Of a stretch of DNA of 64,000 nt, positions 40,401-52,284 are shown piece after piece. The DNA is taken from assembly GCA_000514715.1 (NCBI GenBank), contig AZWL01000005.1, positions 124,001 through 188,000 on the forward strand, written 5' to 3'. The notes beneath the pieces were generated by a model. It made no database searches. It was not told where the DNA came from and saw only the letters and a program-made list of their open reading frames with translations. Within the stretch, counting starts at the first letter, position 1. Every line of letters begins with the position of its first letter. Source of the DNA: Streptomyces sp. CNH099. Lineage in GTDB: Bacteria > Actinomycetota > Actinomycetes > Streptomycetales > Streptomycetaceae. The translations under genes and the position numbers were made by a program.

Positions 40401-43400
40401 AGGCACCGGACGACCCGACGGGTCCGGGCGGGCCCATGGGGCCGGGGGGACCGGCCGGCCCCGGCGGCCCCGGACCCGGCGGACCGGCGGGCCCCGGAGG
40501 ACTCGGCGGCCCCGGCCAGCAGGCGGTGCCGCGCGGACCCATGGGCCCCGGCGGGCAGGCGGCACCGGGCAACGCCATGGGCCCCGCAGGCCCCGGCGAG
40601 CAGGCGGTACCGGGTGACCCCATGGGGCCCGAAGGAGCCGCGGGACCGGCGGGCCCCGGAGGGTTCCGCGGCCAGGGTGCGCCAACGGGACCAGGCGGAC
40701 ACGCAGGAACGGTCGGCCCCGGCGGACTCGGTGGCCCGGGCGGACCGTCAGGCCAAGGCGGCCCCGGAGCCGGGCGACGCGCAGGACCGGCAGGCCCAGG
40801 AGGGCTCCGCGGCCAGAGCGGGCCAATGGGACCGAGCGAACCCGCGGGACCGGCGGGCCCCGGCGGCCCGGGTGGGCCCGAGGCACCGGACCATCCGACG
40901 GGTCCGGGCGGGCCCGCGGGACCGGGGGGCCCGACAGGACCCGGCGGCCCCGGCCCCGGACCCGGACCCAGCGGACCGGCGGGCCCCGGAGAACTCGGCG
41001 GACCCGGCCAGCAGGCGACACCGGGCGGACGTATGGGCCCCGCAGGGCCAGCGGGCCCCGGAGGGCCCCGTGGACCCGGCGGACACGCGGCACCCGGCGG
41101 CCCCATGGCACCCGCTGGACCGGCAGACTCCGGAGGGCTCCGCGGCCAGGGCGCGCCAACGGGACCGGGCGGACACGCAGGAACGGAAGGCCCCGGCGAG
41201 CCCCAGGCACCAGACGACCCAACAGGGCCGGGCGGGCCCACGGGACCCGAAGGACTCCGCGGACCCGGCGGGCCGGCGGCACCGGGCGGACCCATGGGCC
41301 CCGGCGGACCGGGGCCCGGAGGGCCCGGTCCGCAGGCGGCACCGGGCGACCCCATGGGGTCCGGACGACCCGCAGGACCGGCGCAGCCCGGAGGGCTCCG
41401 CGGCCAGAGCGGGCCGATGGGCCCAGGCGGACACGCGGGAACGGAGGGCCCCGGCGGGCCCCAGACACCAGACGACCCAACAGGGCCCGGCGGGCCCACG
41501 GGACCCGGCGGACCCGGACCCAGCGGGCCGGGCGGGCCGGGCGGGCCGGGAGGACTCGGCGGACCCGGTGGGCAGGCGGGGCCGCGGGGGCCCGGTGCGT
41601 CCGGCGGCCACGGGCCGATGGCCCCCGGCGGTCCCACCGCGCACGCCGGCACCGGCGCTCACCCGGGCCCCGGTGCCCGGGCCGAGCCGGGCGACCACCC
41701 CTCGCGTACGGGCCACACCCCCGCCGGGTACGACGACGCCGCGGCCCCCGGCGAACAGGCCGGGCCCGCGTACACGCCGGGGCCCGGCGAGTACGACGAC
41801 GCCGCGGCGCCCCGCCGCGGCCCCGCCCGGCGCCGGGGTGCCCCCGGGGCGTACCCCGGCGACGGGCCCGCCGGACCCGGCGACCCGGGCCGGTCCGACG
41901 CGTACGGCAACCCCGCGGACCCCGGCGGCGGCCCCTCCCGTACGGGGGAGACCCACGGCGCGTACGCCGCACCCGGCGACTCCTCCGCCGACCGGCTGCA
42001 ACCCGCCGACCCCGCCGGGCACCGCCCCGGCGCACAGCACCCCGCCGCCCTCCCCGCCGCACAGCACACCCCCGCGCCCCCCGCCGACACCGGCGTCGGC
42101 GCCGGACCGGCCCGCCCGCAGCACCCCACCGGCCGTCGCCGCCGCCCCGCCGCACCGCCCGCAGCCCCGCAGGGCGACCCCGCCCCGCCCCCCGGCGACG
42201 ACTGGGCGACCCCGGACCCCGCCACCGCCGACCCCGCGACGGCCACCCCCACCCCGGCGCCGGCGCCCGGCCCCGGCAACCGGCGCCGCAACGACCACAC
42301 CGGCCGCCCCGACCCCGCGACACAGGACCCGGACACCGGCCCGCACCCCCACACGCCGCACCCCGGCCCCGCACCGCAGCACCCCGCGCCGCACCCCGGC
42401 ACCCCCCGCCCCGGCGCCTACGACGACGCCCCGCCCCCCTACGCCACGCGCGACCCCCGCCGGCCCACCGGCCGCCCCGTACAGGACCCGGACACCGGCC
42501 CCTACCCGCACGACGGCAACCGCGGCGCGCACCCCGGCGCCGAAGCTCCCGATACCGGTGCCGTCGACGACACGGGCGAGGTCGGTGCCGTACGCACCTC
42601 GCAGACTCCGCACCCCGCCCACGGCACCCCGGACGCCGAACGCCCCCGCCGCGGCAACACCACCCCGAGCGTCCCCGCGCAGCACGACCCACGCGCACAA
42701 CACGACCCGCGCACGCAAGGCGACACCCGCACGCAAGGCGGCACCCCCGCCCCCGACGACCCCCGCACCCACGGCGGCCCCGCCTCCGGCCAGCCCTCCG
42801 CGCCCGCGGACCCGCGGCACGAGATGCAGACCCCCGCCCGCGGCGTCGACCCGCGCCGCGCCGCCGCCCACCCGCACCGGCCCGCCCCGTCCCCCACCGC
42901 GAACGCGCCGAACGCCCCGGGCCCCCGCCCCGCCGCGACCGGCTCCGCCCCCGCCACCACCGGCGGCGCCACCCGCTTCGCCCGCTCCGCGGCGACCCCC
43001 GCGATGCCGGCCCTGCCCGCGCAGCAGTCGGGCCCGATCAGCGTGCGCACCCTCGGCCAGGGCGTGGCCTACGTCGACCAGTCCGCCGGCCCGCCCTCAC
43101 AGGGCGGCCAAGGCGACCAGGGCAGCGGCGGACCACACCGCCCCGGCAACGCCGAAAACCCCGAGCACCCCGAGCACCCCGAGCACCCCGAGCCCGAACA
43201 CCCCGAGCACCCCGGATACCCCGAAGACCCCGATGCCTACGACGCCCCCGACACCCCCGAAGCCGGCGCCCACACCCCGTACGACCCGTACGACGCCGCC
43301 AACGACTCCGCGTACGACCCCTACGCCTCCGCCGGCAACCCCGCGCCCGCCCCCGCCCACGCCCCGTACGACGCCGCCGACGAGCACACCGGCGGCCGTC

Positions 43401-44443
43401 GGCGCCGCCTCGGCGCCGGCACCCCTGCGGACGGCGGCCCGCCCGGGGACGACGGCGAACCGGCCGACACGGCCGCCCGCCCCCAGCAGCAATCCCAGCC
43501 CCATCCCCAGCACCGGCCCCAGTCCCACCCCCAACAGCACCGCCAGCCGTCCCGCCCCGGCGCCGGTACCCGGCGCGACGCCATCGGACGGGCCTTCGCC
43601 ATAGGAGCCCCCGACGCGTCCGCCGCCGAGGGCCCCGAGCCGCTCGACGGCCGGCACGGCGTCGTCGAGGTGGCCGCGCAGGACCCCGAGACGACCCCGC
43701 TGCGCCTCGACGACGAGATGCCGCCCGAGCCGCTGGACAACCCGCGCCGGCTGCTCGTCTGGCCCGAGCCCGACGCCGCCACGCAGCAGGCGCTGACCGC
43801 GCGCAACTACCGCCCCGTCGTGGTCCACTCCCGCGAGGAGCTGGACGCGCAGATCTCCGTCTCCCCCGCCGGGCTCTTCGTGGACCCGCTCACCGGCCCG
43901 ATCACGCGCACCGCGCTGCAGTCGCTGCGGACGGCGGCGGTGAAGGCGTCCGTGCCGGTGCTGGTCACGGCCGGTCTCGGGCAGGCGACGCGGGAGGCGG
44001 CGTACGGGGCGGACCCGGCGGTGCTACTGAAGGCGCTCGCGCCGCGCGACAGCGAGCAGCACCCGCCGCGCGTGCTCCTCTTCGAGGAGAACCCGGACAT
44101 CGCGGACGCCCTGGCGGCGACCCTGGAGCGGCGCGGCATGCAGGTCATGCACGCCGCGTCGGACGAGCAGGCGGTGGACCTGGCGACCCGCTTCCGGCCG
44201 AACCTGGTCGTGATGGACCTGATGCGGATCCGCCGCAGGCGTACGGGCATCGTGGACTGGCTGAACGCGAACGGGCTGCTGAACCGGACGCCGATGGTGG
44301 TGTACACGGCCGTCGACATCAACCGCGCCGAGCTGCCGCGGCTGCGGTCGGGGGAGACGGTGCTGTTCCTGGCGGAGCGGTCGACGAGCGCGGAGGTGCA
44401 GAACCGGATCGTCGACCTCCTCGCCAAGATCGGTACGACGTAA
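37403..44443 (+). CDS. Giant PAS / pseudo-histidine kinase / collagen-like / receiver-domain protein
   Basis: 2346 residues from GTG after GAGGAGGAAG. Two PAS domains (about 10-155 and 165-285), then a kinase-like dimerisation helix where the H box should be but reads [12 protein letters not shown], with Val in place of His, and a degenerate ATPase domain (about 375-590; no N-box Asn) that contains a perfect 39-residue tandem duplication. Residues about 590-2080 are low complexity: Gly/Ala-rich, then collagen-like GPGG repeats (about 960-1430), then Pro/Asp-rich. The C-terminal 200 residues hold a receiver domain with Asp in VVMDLM. Probably a signalling scaffold rather than a working kinase. 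Confidence 0.85.
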   Translation: MSSRPSRGAARLAAILDALPDALLLVDTNGTVVAANRVALETFERPGGAVVGRGLLDLLPDFDPQLIPGSMRRPRGGDATGSVAPDTRARADADERTKPMRTAARRTDGSDFPAEVTSADLEDGPGGESPYAPGHHYTGDELLMLVVRDLTGTAEAEAELQRQRRQTEMILRAAAEGIVGTDTTGKVVLVNPSAAQILGYRASELGGADLHPLIHHSRPDGTPLPYEETPISDTLRSGRKHRVRGQVLWGRDGQPVPVDMTTAPVRDGDQLVGAVLAFTDRRRRDALETRLAQLQAVLDVALRGPLDTLRAELDTLVDDPAGQLWPEANQTLRHLSAGYGRMTALIDSVLDFQRLDSGKERLAVETVNVEDVVHAATEGADELIGPGRAQFVVHAPRLDIEADGRWLALALAHLIAEVAGVDATGQRTAGASDAPVVVAAAQRGDVVRIEVQGPRGPGGVDATGQRTAGASDAPVVVAAAQRGDVVRIEVQGPRGPGGAGSGAGDGSGSGSRAGAGAGAGGRGAAGGPGSVHEPLARGVALLHGGLLQTHEVPGQNSGAYLLEVPVKASGPAARAARSRETSGRGRETGNETTVMPGGDVLGRGGAVPGGAASGGAAGGSGESGESGELVGLGEAGGFGSAGGTGGVGGAGGAGGGTGGGGRTAGGRRRRAAPAAESGDGAGTPARGTGVGGTGTGRRRRGATPAAGVPAGAGAGAGGPAEGAPAAGPGAEQGTDGGAGHGGAGHGGAGAVGGRGAGVREAGGPAVVQEPGHTPGHGTPGAAAPDPVGGVAGQAAPGGQTPPHGTSGAAGHRRRAAPGEGPVAYDGGGGVPAPGGGAHVSGGPGGVRDDAGGTAGGTDAPVDGTGGGAGETGTAETGAAALGHALPGTQGRGRRRRPVGQGPGSRQQGDRAETGEPSTGARRRPVGRGPAGAAGPGGGGQGVPDGLSATEQQGGYAGPGGPGPATGGQGAADGMSAAERQGGHGGPVGPGGAAGGPGGPEAPDDPTGPGGPMGPGGPAGPGGPGPGGPAGPGGLGGPGQQAVPRGPMGPGGQAAPGNAMGPAGPGEQAVPGDPMGPEGAAGPAGPGGFRGQGAPTGPGGHAGTVGPGGLGGPGGPSGQGGPGAGRRAGPAGPGGLRGQSGPMGPSEPAGPAGPGGPGGPEAPDHPTGPGGPAGPGGPTGPGGPGPGPGPSGPAGPGELGGPGQQATPGGRMGPAGPAGPGGPRGPGGHAAPGGPMAPAGPADSGGLRGQGAPTGPGGHAGTEGPGEPQAPDDPTGPGGPTGPEGLRGPGGPAAPGGPMGPGGPGPGGPGPQAAPGDPMGSGRPAGPAQPGGLRGQSGPMGPGGHAGTEGPGGPQTPDDPTGPGGPTGPGGPGPSGPGGPGGPGGLGGPGGQAGPRGPGASGGHGPMAPGGPTAHAGTGAHPGPGARAEPGDHPSRTGHTPAGYDDAAAPGEQAGPAYTPGPGEYDDAAAPRRGPARRRGAPGAYPGDGPAGPGDPGRSDAYGNPADPGGGPSRTGETHGAYAAPGDSSADRLQPADPAGHRPGAQHPAALPAAQHTPAPPADTGVGAGPARPQHPTGRRRRPAAPPAAPQGDPAPPPGDDWATPDPATADPATATPTPAPAPGPGNRRRNDHTGRPDPATQDPDTGPHPHTPHPGPAPQHPAPHPGTPRPGAYDDAPPPYATRDPRRPTGRPVQDPDTGPYPHDGNRGAHPGAEAPDTGAVDDTGEVGAVRTSQTPHPAHGTPDAERPRRGNTTPSVPAQHDPRAQHDPRTQGDTRTQGGTPAPDDPRTHGGPASGQPSAPADPRHEMQTPARGVDPRRAAAHPHRPAPSPTANAPNAPGPRPAATGSAPATTGGATRFARSAATPAMPALPAQQSGPISVRTLGQGVAYVDQSAGPPSQGGQGDQGSGGPHRPGNAENPEHPEHPEHPEPEHPEHPGYPEDPDAYDAPDTPEAGAHTPYDPYDAANDSAYDPYASAGNPAPAPAHAPYDAADEHTGGRRRRLGAGTPADGGPPGDDGEPADTAARPQQQSQPHPQHRPQSHPQQHRQPSRPGAGTRRDAIGRAFAIGAPDASAAEGPEPLDGRHGVVEVAAQDPETTPLRLDDEMPPEPLDNPRRLLVWPEPDAATQQALTARNYRPVVVHSREELDAQISVSPAGLFVDPLTGPITRTALQSLRTAAVKASVPVLVTAGLGQATREAAYGADPAVLLKALAPRDSEQHPPRVLLFEENPDIADALAATLERRGMQVMHAASDEQAVDLATRFRPNLVVMDLMRIRRRRTGIVDWLNANGLLNRTPMVVYTAVDINRAELPRLRSGETVLFLAERSTSAEVQNRIVDLLAKIGTT
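38663..38896 (+). repeat. Perfect 117 bp tandem duplication inside the giant gene
   Basis: The unit starting GTCGACGCCACGGGGCAGCG occurs at 38663 and again at 38780, back to back and in frame, adding 39 residues ([10 protein letters not shown] to QGPRGPG) to the degenerate ATPase domain. Near-perfect DNA identity shows the duplication is recent. Confidence 0.9.
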
Positions 44444-44540
44444 CCGGCGAAACCCGCCCCGCACCGCAACCGGCCCGGACAAACCGGCCAGACGACAGCC
44501 CTGCGGCCGGACCGGCACCGGACACACCGGACACACCGGC

Positions 44541-44590
44541 ACACCAGACGCACCAGACGCACCAGACGCACCAGACGCACCAGCACACCG
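44541..44590. repeat. 9 bp tandem repeat between convergent genes
   Basis: ACCAGACGC repeated about four times, preceded by CACACCGGA repeats, in the gap between the giant gene and the acyl-CoA synthetase gene. Confidence 0.6.
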
Positions 44591-44595
44591 GCGCG

Positions 44596-46248
<1,653 letters not shown>

Positions 46249-46431
46249 GGAGGGCCTCCCGGGGGGTAGGACACGTACAGACACGCAGAGACACACAGCG
46301 GTTACGCGCCAGTAATCGCTGGCGCTGATTCTGCTGGCGGCCGAGCACGTTGTCACTACCTCGGGCGGGGGTGTCTGCGCGGCGCAGGCGAGTGGCGCCC
46401 GTACGCGAGTGGCGCCCGTACGCGGAGGTCG

Positions 46432-46989
46432 CTACGCGGCCTGTGCCAGCGCCCCCAGCCCCGTGTCCTCCCGGAGCTTCGCCAGCGCGCGCGAGACCGC
46501 GCTCTTCACCGTCCCGACCGACACCCCCAGCACGGCCGCCGTCTGCGCCTCGCTCAGGTCCTCGTAGTACCGCAGCACCACCATCGCCCGCTGCCGCTCC
46601 GGCAGCCGCAGCACCGCGCGCCACATCGCGTCGCGCATCGCCTGGTGCTCCGCCGGGTCGGGGCCGGGGACGGGGGCGGGCTCGGGGAGGTCGTCGCCCG
46701 CGGCGTACTCGTCGACGCGGCGCTTGCGCCACTGCGAGGTGCGGGTGTTGAGCAGCGCGCGGCGCACGTAGCCGTCGAGTGCGCGGGGGTCCTCGATCCG
46801 GTCCCAGGCCAGGTAGGTCTGCGCCAGCGCGGTCTGCAGCAGGTCCTCGGCGTCCCAGGGGCTCGTGGTCAGGGAGCGCGCGGTGCGCAGCAGCACCGGC
46901 CCCCGCCGCGTCACGTACGCCGCGAAGGTCGGAAGGGGCGGGCGCGATGTGTCCGCCGCGGGGGCGTCGGCACTGCTGGCTGTGGACAT
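46432..46989 (-). CDS. SigE-family ECF RNA polymerase sigma factor
   Basis: A 185-residue ECF sigma factor of the SigE family (Streptomyces SigE70 type). Region 2 is at about 22-90 (LLRTARSLTTSPWDAEDLLQTALAQTYLAWDRI) and region 4 at about 120-175 (RLPERQRAMVVLRYYEDLSEAQTAAVLGVSVGTVKSAVSRAL). No anti-sigma gene follows. The fatty-acyl-CoA ligase gene starts 183 bp downstream on the same strand. Confidence 0.9.
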   Translation of the reverse strand: MSTASSADAPAADTSRPPLPTFAAYVTRRGPVLLRTARSLTTSPWDAEDLLQTALAQTYLAWDRIEDPRALDGYVRRALLNTRTSQWRKRRVDEYAAGDDLPEPAPVPGPDPAEHQAMRDAMWRAVLRLPERQRAMVVLRYYEDLSEAQTAAVLGVSVGTVKSAVSRALAKLREDTGLGALAQAA

Positions 46990-47357
46990 GGATCCACGCT
47001 AGAAGCGGCACCCTGGTCGGCGGATCGCCCGTAAGTCGCGATGCAGGCTCCACCCGAGGGAGTAGGTGCGCGGCCGGCCGGACCTCCCGTAGGTGGAGGG
47101 CGGGCCAGGATACCCGTCCGGGTACTAGGCCGGCGGTCCTATGGTCGCGGCCGGTGCGCGGGCCGCGCTGCCGCACGGGCCGGGAAGCCGGACGTAGCCG
47201 AGCGTAGTGCGTATGCACGAGGCGCGGCGGCGGAAGTACTCGATTCCGAGCGGGAAGCCCCCGCGGAACCGTAACCGGGAACGGAAGCGGCCGCGCGGCC
47301 GGCACCGTGACGGTGCGGCCGCGCGGCCATCCCCATGAGCACCCCGAACCGCGTGTC
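46990..47357. other. Intergenic region with terminator, no gene
   Basis: Holds only the hairpin at 47289-47328; short frames lack ribosome sites. Confidence 0.5.
47289..47328 (-). terminator. Strong hairpin after small secreted protein gene
   Basis: Arms GGCCGCGCGGCCGGCACCG and CGGTGCGGCCGCGCGGCC pair with one bulge around TGA; lies 30 bp past the stop of the minus-strand gene. Confidence 0.75.
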
Positions 47358-47624
47358 CTACCAGAGGTTGGTGAAGGCGATCACCGTGTCCGACTGGTTG
47401 ACGTAGTTGCCCAGGCCCTGGACGTTGGCGGTGTTGGACTCGTTGGTGCCGAGGCCGCTGTGGACCTGCTGGGTCTGGGCGCTGTTGCCGAGGTTGAGGC
47501 CGCCGACGCCGCCGAGCTGGCCGGTGATCCCGTTGTCCGCGTGTGCCACCCCTCCGAAGAGCGCGACAGCGAGCGGCAGAGAAGCCGCCGCGGCCAGGAC
47601 GCGGGCCGTGCGAGTGCGTGCCAT
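47358..47624 (-). CDS. Small secreted Asn/Gly-rich protein
   Basis: An 88-residue exported protein. ATG follows an excellent AGGAGGAACC. Signal peptide RTRTARVLAAAASLPLAVAL with cleavage after AHA (about residue 29). The mature part (GITGQLGGVGGLNLGNSAQ, then NESNTANVQGLGNYVNQSD) is rich in Gly, Asn and Gln, reminiscent of chaplin-like surface proteins but lacking the chaplin motif and cysteines. Surface or spore-coat role is a guess. Confidence 0.75.
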   Translation of the reverse strand: MARTRTARVLAAAASLPLAVALFGGVAHADNGITGQLGGVGGLNLGNSAQTQQVHSGLGTNESNTANVQGLGNYVNQSDTVIAFTNLW

Positions 47625-47846
47625 CTGGTTCCTCCTAGGTAACGGAAGACGGTTCCGTTGCCGGTGGTCGACCGGGGGTTCCGGCCGCCTCTCCGGCGGT
47701 GTGCGACGTCGCGAGATCATCGTTGCCCGCGGATCCCGGGACTATCGCGGAACGGTGCCCGGTTCCCCCGCAGGCATGGCCGACGCCGGGTAAACCCGCA
47801 CAGCCGAACGCTTTCGGCTATCGAACATTTGTACGAGACTGGAGCC

Positions 47847-48740
47847 ATGGACAGCTCCGTACACAGCTACGCCCTGACCGCCGCGCTGGCCGCCGCCCGC
47901 CGCGGCCTGCCCGTCTTCCCGCTGTCCCGCGCGAAGCAGCCCGCGGTCCGCTCCCCGCACCACGCCGACTGGCCGCGGGTGCCCTGCCGCGGGGAGTGCG
48001 GGCGTATAGGCCACGGCGTGTACGACGCGACCACCGACGCCGACGCGATACACACCCTGTTCGCCGCCGCGCCCTGGGCGACGGGGTACGGCATCGCGTG
48101 CGGCCGGCCGCCGCATCACCTGATCGGGCTCGACCTCGACGTGAAGACGGGGACGGACGCGCTCGGGGTGTTCGAGTCGCTGCTCGCCGCGCACCGGATC
48201 GTGCTGCCGCCCACGGTCGTCGTCCGCACCCCGAGCGGCGGCCGGCACATCTGGCTCACCGGCCGTCCCGGCCACACCGTCCCCAACTCCGCGGGCCGCC
48301 TCGCCCCCGGCGTCGACGTCCGCGGCACGGGCGGCTACGTCGCCGGCCCCGGCTCCCGCACCCTGCACGGCGCGTACCGCCTGGCCCCCCGCTCCACCCG
48401 CACCCCGGCCCCGGCCCCGAGAGCCCTCCTCCGCCTCCTGACCCCACCCCCACCGACCCCGCCGCCACCACCACCGCCACCGTCACCGGCACACCCGGAC
48501 CACCAGCCCCCGGACGCCCCGGCCCGGGAACGCCGGGCGGACGCCCTGGTCCGCTTCGTCGCCGCCTCCCGCCCCGGCGAACGCAACGCCCGCCTGTTCT
48601 GGGCGGCCTGCCGCGCGTACGAGACGGGCCACGGCCCGGACGTCGCGGCGGCGCTCGTCCGCGCCGCGGTGAGCACGGGCCTCCCGGAGCGGGAGGCGGC
48701 GGCGACGGTGGCGTCGGCGGCAAGACACACACCCCCGTAA
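47847..48740 (+). CDS. Bifunctional DNA primase/polymerase (Prim-Pol) domain protein
   Basis: A 297-residue protein with an N-terminal Prim-Pol domain (about residues 10-190). The metal-binding GLDLDVKTG (D95 and D97 region) and the RTPSGGRHIWLTGRPG segment (about 132-147) are kept. A Pro-rich linker (about 205-230) is followed by a helical C-terminus (FVAASRPGERNARLFWAACRAYE). Such stand-alone proteins are common on Streptomyces chromosomes and also in mobile elements; no helicase or mobility gene is nearby. Start ATG follows GGAGCC. Confidence 0.88.
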   Translation: MDSSVHSYALTAALAAARRGLPVFPLSRAKQPAVRSPHHADWPRVPCRGECGRIGHGVYDATTDADAIHTLFAAAPWATGYGIACGRPPHHLIGLDLDVKTGTDALGVFESLLAAHRIVLPPTVVVRTPSGGRHIWLTGRPGHTVPNSAGRLAPGVDVRGTGGYVAGPGSRTLHGAYRLAPRSTRTPAPAPRALLRLLTPPPPTPPPPPPPPSPAHPDHQPPDAPARERRADALVRFVAASRPGERNARLFWAACRAYETGHGPDVAAALVRAAVSTGLPEREAAATVASAARHTPP

Positions 48741-48880
48741 CGCCCCCCGTACAACCCCGCCCCGGAAAAAAGCCCCCCATCCCCCCCAACGACCGATGAG
48801 TTCCGCGCGGCCACTCCGTCTACCCCTCAGACAGCGTGCTCCAGGAGCCGAACACCGCAGCCCGGAGAGGGGCCACCACG

Positions 48881-49288
48881 ATGCCGCACAAGATCTTCGT
48901 CAACCTGCCCGTGAAGGACCTGGACCGCTCGAAGGCCTTCTTCACCGCCCTCGGCTACCGCTTCGACGAGAACTTCACCGACGAGAACGCCACCTGCCTC
49001 GTCATCACCGACGACATCTACGCCATGCTCCTCACGGAGCCGTTCTTCAAGGGCTTCACCAAGAACGAGATCGCGGACACCGCCACCGCCACCGAGGCGA
49101 TCCTCGCCCTGAGCGTGGACGACCGCGCGGCGGTGGACGAGATCGTCGACAAGGCCCTCGCCGCCGGCGGCACCGTCGCGAACGAACCCAACGACCAGGG
49201 CTTCATGTACGGCCGCAGCTTCCTCGACCCGGACGGCCACCAGTGGGAGATCTTCTGGATGGACCCCGCCGCCGCCACCGCATCCTGA
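48881..49288 (+). CDS. VOC-family (glyoxalase/bleomycin resistance-like) protein
   Basis: A 135-residue protein of the vicinal oxygen chelate fold, two beta-alpha-beta-beta-beta units. N-terminal KIFVNLPVKDLDRSKAFFTALGYRF and C-terminal GFMYGRSFLDPDGHQWEIFWMDP are the classical halves; the metal-ligand Glu is in WEIFW, His in DGHQW. The bleomycin-type function cannot be inferred; close relatives are lactoylglutathione-lyase-like with unknown substrate. Confidence 0.9.
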   Translation: MPHKIFVNLPVKDLDRSKAFFTALGYRFDENFTDENATCLVITDDIYAMLLTEPFFKGFTKNEIADTATATEAILALSVDDRAAVDEIVDKALAAGGTVANEPNDQGFMYGRSFLDPDGHQWEIFWMDPAAATAS

Positions 49289-49372
49289 CCCCGCCCGTCA
49301 CCCCCATCCCACCCGCAACCCCGCCACCCGAACCGCTAGCCTTGGTCCCTGCCGCCGCCGCGCCGGCGGCAG

Positions 49373-49460
49373 GGAGAGTTGCCCGAGCGGCCTAAGGGAA
49401 CGGTCTTGAAAACCGTCGTGGCGTGATCCGTCACCGTGGGTTCGAATCCCACACTCTCCG
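49373..49460 (+). tRNA. tRNA-Ser(UGA)
   Basis: Acceptor GGAGAGT pairs with ACTCTCC; anticodon arm ACGGT-CTTGAAA-ACCGT gives anticodon TGA (reads UCA). Long variable arm and GGTTCGAATCC T arm. No encoded CCA. Confidence 0.96.
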
Positions 49461-49489
49461 CCGAGAAGCACCATCTTCGCAGGTCACAT

Positions 49490-49521
49490 GCGGCGCCGTC
49501 GTAGCGCGACGACGCCGCTTC
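49490..49521 (+). terminator. Terminator after tRNA-Ser(UGA)
   Basis: Arms GCGGCGCCGTCG and CGACGACGCCGC with one mismatch around TAGCG, followed by TTCT. Confidence 0.7.
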
Positions 49522-49729
49522 TGCGTGCGGGCGTGCGGGCGGCGAGCGCGGGTTGTGCCGCTGTGGCTCTGGCGGGTGGATTGGGCGGGGTCACCAGCGG
49601 ATTCCAGGCCGCTGCAAGGTTGGTGCAGGGCCGGTTGCGCAGGGTGGGGTACGCAACCGGCCGGGGGCTGCCGTGTGGAGAGGGCGGGTCCGGGGCGACA
49701 GCATCACTACTCGGGGGAGTACGGGGATC

Positions 49730-50668
49730 ATGAAGCGGGGTTTCGCTTCGGTGTGGCTGGGCGCGATCGTCGCCGCGGCCGCCGTCGCCGGCTGTGCCGC
49801 CGGCGGCGAGGGGTCGGCGCGGGGAGAGGGGCGGCAGGTCGGCGCGGGGGAGGTGCGTGACCTTACCGACGCCGAGCAGATCGTGGTGGACCGGGCCACG
49901 CAGCTGCTGGTGCGCGAGTGCATGGAGGAGGCGGGCTTCCGGTACTGGCCGGAGCCGGTCGCCGGCGTCGACGAGCGGCGGGGCGGCGGCTACGTGCTCG
50001 ACGACGTCGGGTGGGCGCGTCGGCACGGGTACGGTACGCGGCTGCAGGAGAAGGCCCTCGCCGCGCAGAAGAACGACCGGAACCACGCCTACGCCAACGC
50101 ACTGCCCGAGGCCCGGCGGGTGCGCTACTCGAAGACCCTCGACGGCGATCCGTCCGCCGCCGTGCTGACGGTCGAGCTGCCCGCGGGCGGCACCGTGCAG
50201 ACGCCGCGGCACGGCTGCCGGGCGGAGGCGAAGGGGACGCTCTACGGAGACTTCCCCGCCTGGTTCCGGGCCGAGAAGACCGCCACCAACCTCACCCCCC
50301 TCTACGTGCCCGACCTGCTGGCGGACGAGCGCTTCGGCACCGCCCGCACGGCGTGGTCGGCGTGCATGCGGGCGCGCGGCCACGACTACGCAGACCCGGC
50401 CCGCATCCGCGAGCGGCTGCCCCGCCTCACCCGGGGGCTGAGCGAGGCGAAGGCGCACGCCGTGGAGGTGGAGCTGGCCGTGGCCGAGGCCCGGTGCGCC
50501 ACCGAGGAGACCTCCCTGGTGCGCACCGCGCGCGCCCTGGAGCGCGAGTACCGCGGCGGGCTGCGCGAGTACCGCGACGACGTCGCCGACCACCGGCGTA
50601 TGCAGCACGCGGCCCTGGAGCGGGCCGAGGAGCTGTGCGGCCCGGCCGCCTGCGACCCGGACAGCTGA
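49730..50668 (+). CDS. Secreted lipoprotein of unknown function
   Basis: A 312-residue lipoprotein: basic start MKRGF, hydrophobic stretch and lipobox VAGC with the lipidated Cys at about residue 22. The mature part contains four or more cysteines in helical context (VRECMEEAGFRYWP at about 60-75, SACMRARGHDYADP at about 205-218), a pattern recalling Streptomyces extracytoplasmic proteins that lack known enzymatic domains. It precedes an I36-like secreted protein gene by 60 bp on the same strand. Confidence 0.8.
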   Translation: MKRGFASVWLGAIVAAAAVAGCAAGGEGSARGEGRQVGAGEVRDLTDAEQIVVDRATQLLVRECMEEAGFRYWPEPVAGVDERRGGGYVLDDVGWARRHGYGTRLQEKALAAQKNDRNHAYANALPEARRVRYSKTLDGDPSAAVLTVELPAGGTVQTPRHGCRAEAKGTLYGDFPAWFRAEKTATNLTPLYVPDLLADERFGTARTAWSACMRARGHDYADPARIRERLPRLTRGLSEAKAHAVEVELAVAEARCATEETSLVRTARALEREYRGGLREYRDDVADHRRMQHAALERAEELCGPAACDPDS

Positions 50669-50728
50669 GACCGGGACGCACCGAGACCGCCGCATCCCTG
50701 CGGCAATCCCTACGGAAGAGGAGCACTC

Positions 50729-51190
50729 ATGCGCAAGATTCCTGCCCTGCTCGCCGCGCTGAGCCTGGCCGGCCTGGGGGCCCTGGTCCCCGCCACCGGC
50801 GCCCAAGCGGCCTCCGCGTACTGCGACAACACATGGAAGAAGGCGTCGTCGGGCTACTTCTACGCGTTCGACGGCACGCACTGCAGAGCACGACTGGGCC
50901 AGACCCAGGGCAACGACGCGAACTGGGGAACCCGCGGCGGCGGCTTCGAGGGCGACAGCAACAAGGCCAGCTCGATCCTGCACAAGGGCACGTCCGGCCT
51001 GGCCGTCGAGGTGTACGACGGGACCGCGTACCGCGGCGCCCGCGCCTGCATCAAGAAGTCCGAGTACTACGTCAGCGACCTCACCGACGACTCCCTGCGC
51101 AGCAGCGGCGGGGGTCGCACCAGCGCCAACAACAGCATCTCCTCGCACAGGTGGGTCCAGGAGAGCGCCTGCGGCTCGTTCCTGCACTGA
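50729..51190 (+). CDS. Secreted peptidase inhibitor I36-like protein
   Basis: A 153-residue exported protein. Signal peptide RKIPALLAALSLAGLGALV with cleavage after AQA (about residue 27). The mature domain (YCDNTWKKASSGYFYAFDG, GNDANWGTRGGGFEGDSNKASSI, then SLR.. and ISSHRWV with Cys near the end) resembles the beta-gamma crystallin-like peptidase inhibitor family I36 found in Streptomyces. ATG follows GGAAGAGGAG. Inhibitory function is by family resemblance only. Confidence 0.75.
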   Translation: MRKIPALLAALSLAGLGALVPATGAQAASAYCDNTWKKASSGYFYAFDGTHCRARLGQTQGNDANWGTRGGGFEGDSNKASSILHKGTSGLAVEVYDGTAYRGARACIKKSEYYVSDLTDDSLRSSGGGRTSANNSISSHRWVQESACGSFLH

Positions 51191-51253
51191 CGCGACCGGG
51201 ACACCGCCCCACCGTCCTCCCCCGCCGCGTCCGCGCGGCGGGGGAGGGCGGCT

Positions 51254-52264
51254 TCAGGCGAAGGTGATGACCGAGCGGTTGGGCGGGCTGGCCCTGGCCA
51301 TCGCCTCCAGGGCGGCGTTGGCGCCCTCCAGCCCGATCGGGGTGTGGTCCGGCACGATGCCGTGGGCGGCGGAGAAGGCGAGGGTGTCGCGGGTGTCGTG
51401 GGGGGAGCCGGAGGGGTTGAGCATGACGTGGAGGCGGTTCAGGACCATCGGGGCCGGGGGGAGGACCAGGGGGTCGGCGTCGTAGCCGCAGAGGACCAGG
51501 GTGCCGTCGGGGGCCAGGCCGGTGAGGGCCGCGGTGGCCGCGGCGGTGGCGGGGGCGGCGTTGAGGATCACGTCGGCGCCGCCGTCCCAGGCCCGCAGGG
51601 CCTCCGCCGGGTCGGTGTCGCCGGTGGCGATGAAGCGCTCGGCGCCCAGTTCGCGGGCCGCCGCCTCGCCGCGCGGCGAGCGGCCGAGGGCGGCGACGCG
51701 GGCGCCCATCGCGGCGGCGTAGCGGATGGCCAGCGCGCCGACGCCGCCGGTGCCGATCACGGCGACGCGGGAGGTGGCGGTGACGCCCGCCTGGCGCAGG
51801 CTGTTGAACGCGGTCAGCCCCGCGCACATCAGCGGCGCCGCGGCCACCGGGTCGAGCCCGTCGGGCAGCGGGGTGACGAAGTCGGCCTTGAGGACGGCGT
51901 ACTCGGTGTAGCCGCCGTCCATGACGATGCCGGTGATCCGTTTGGCCGGGCAGAGGATCTGCTCGCCGCGCGCGCAGTAGTCGCAGTGCCGGCAGGAGTC
52001 GCCGAGGAACTGCGCGCCGACCGTCGTGCCGACGGCCGGCCAGGAGACGCCGGGGCCGAGGGCGGCGACCTCGCCGGTGATCTCGTGCCCCGGGACCACG
52101 GGAAAGCGGGCGATGGGCCACCGGCCCTGCACCAGGTCCAGGTCGGTGTGGCAGACCCCGCAGGCGATGATCCTGACCAGGACCTCGCCGGGCCCGGGCT
52201 CCGGCACCTCGCGTTCGGTGAGGGTGAGCGGCGCGTCGGCCGCGGTGGCTACCGCCGTGAGCAT
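51254..52264 (-). CDS. Zinc-dependent alcohol dehydrogenase (MDR superfamily)
   Basis: A 336-residue NAD(P)-dependent medium-chain dehydrogenase. Catalytic-zinc ligands: Cys in IIACGVCHTDLD (about residue 36), His-Glu in VVPGHEITGEV (about 60-61); structural zinc four-Cys loop in SCRHCDYCARGEQILC (about 90-105); Rossmann motif GTGGVGALA (about 171-179). All metal ligands are present. Substrate is probably a primary alcohol/aldehyde. A run of CCGTCCGCCGG-like repeats (52288-52340) lies just upstream in the promoter. Confidence 0.93.
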   Translation of the reverse strand: MLTAVATAADAPLTLTEREVPEPGPGEVLVRIIACGVCHTDLDLVQGRWPIARFPVVPGHEITGEVAALGPGVSWPAVGTTVGAQFLGDSCRHCDYCARGEQILCPAKRITGIVMDGGYTEYAVLKADFVTPLPDGLDPVAAAPLMCAGLTAFNSLRQAGVTATSRVAVIGTGGVGALAIRYAAAMGARVAALGRSPRGEAAARELGAERFIATGDTDPAEALRAWDGGADVILNAAPATAAATAALTGLAPDGTLVLCGYDADPLVLPPAPMVLNRLHVMLNPSGSPHDTRDTLAFSAAHGIVPDHTPIGLEGANAALEAMARASPPNRSVITFA

Positions 52265-52284
52265 GGGTGTGGCCCCGTTCCTTC

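Noticed and set aside
41000..41640. CRISPR-like repeat array
   Set aside because: Repeats are irregular, coding, collagen-like and lack unique spacers; no cas genes.
38436..42698. A 1420-codon open frame and several 400-700 codon frames antisense to the giant gene
   Set aside because: Shadow frames of extremely GC-rich repetitive coding DNA; composition (Arg/Pro runs) and lack of starts with ribosome sites show they are not genes.
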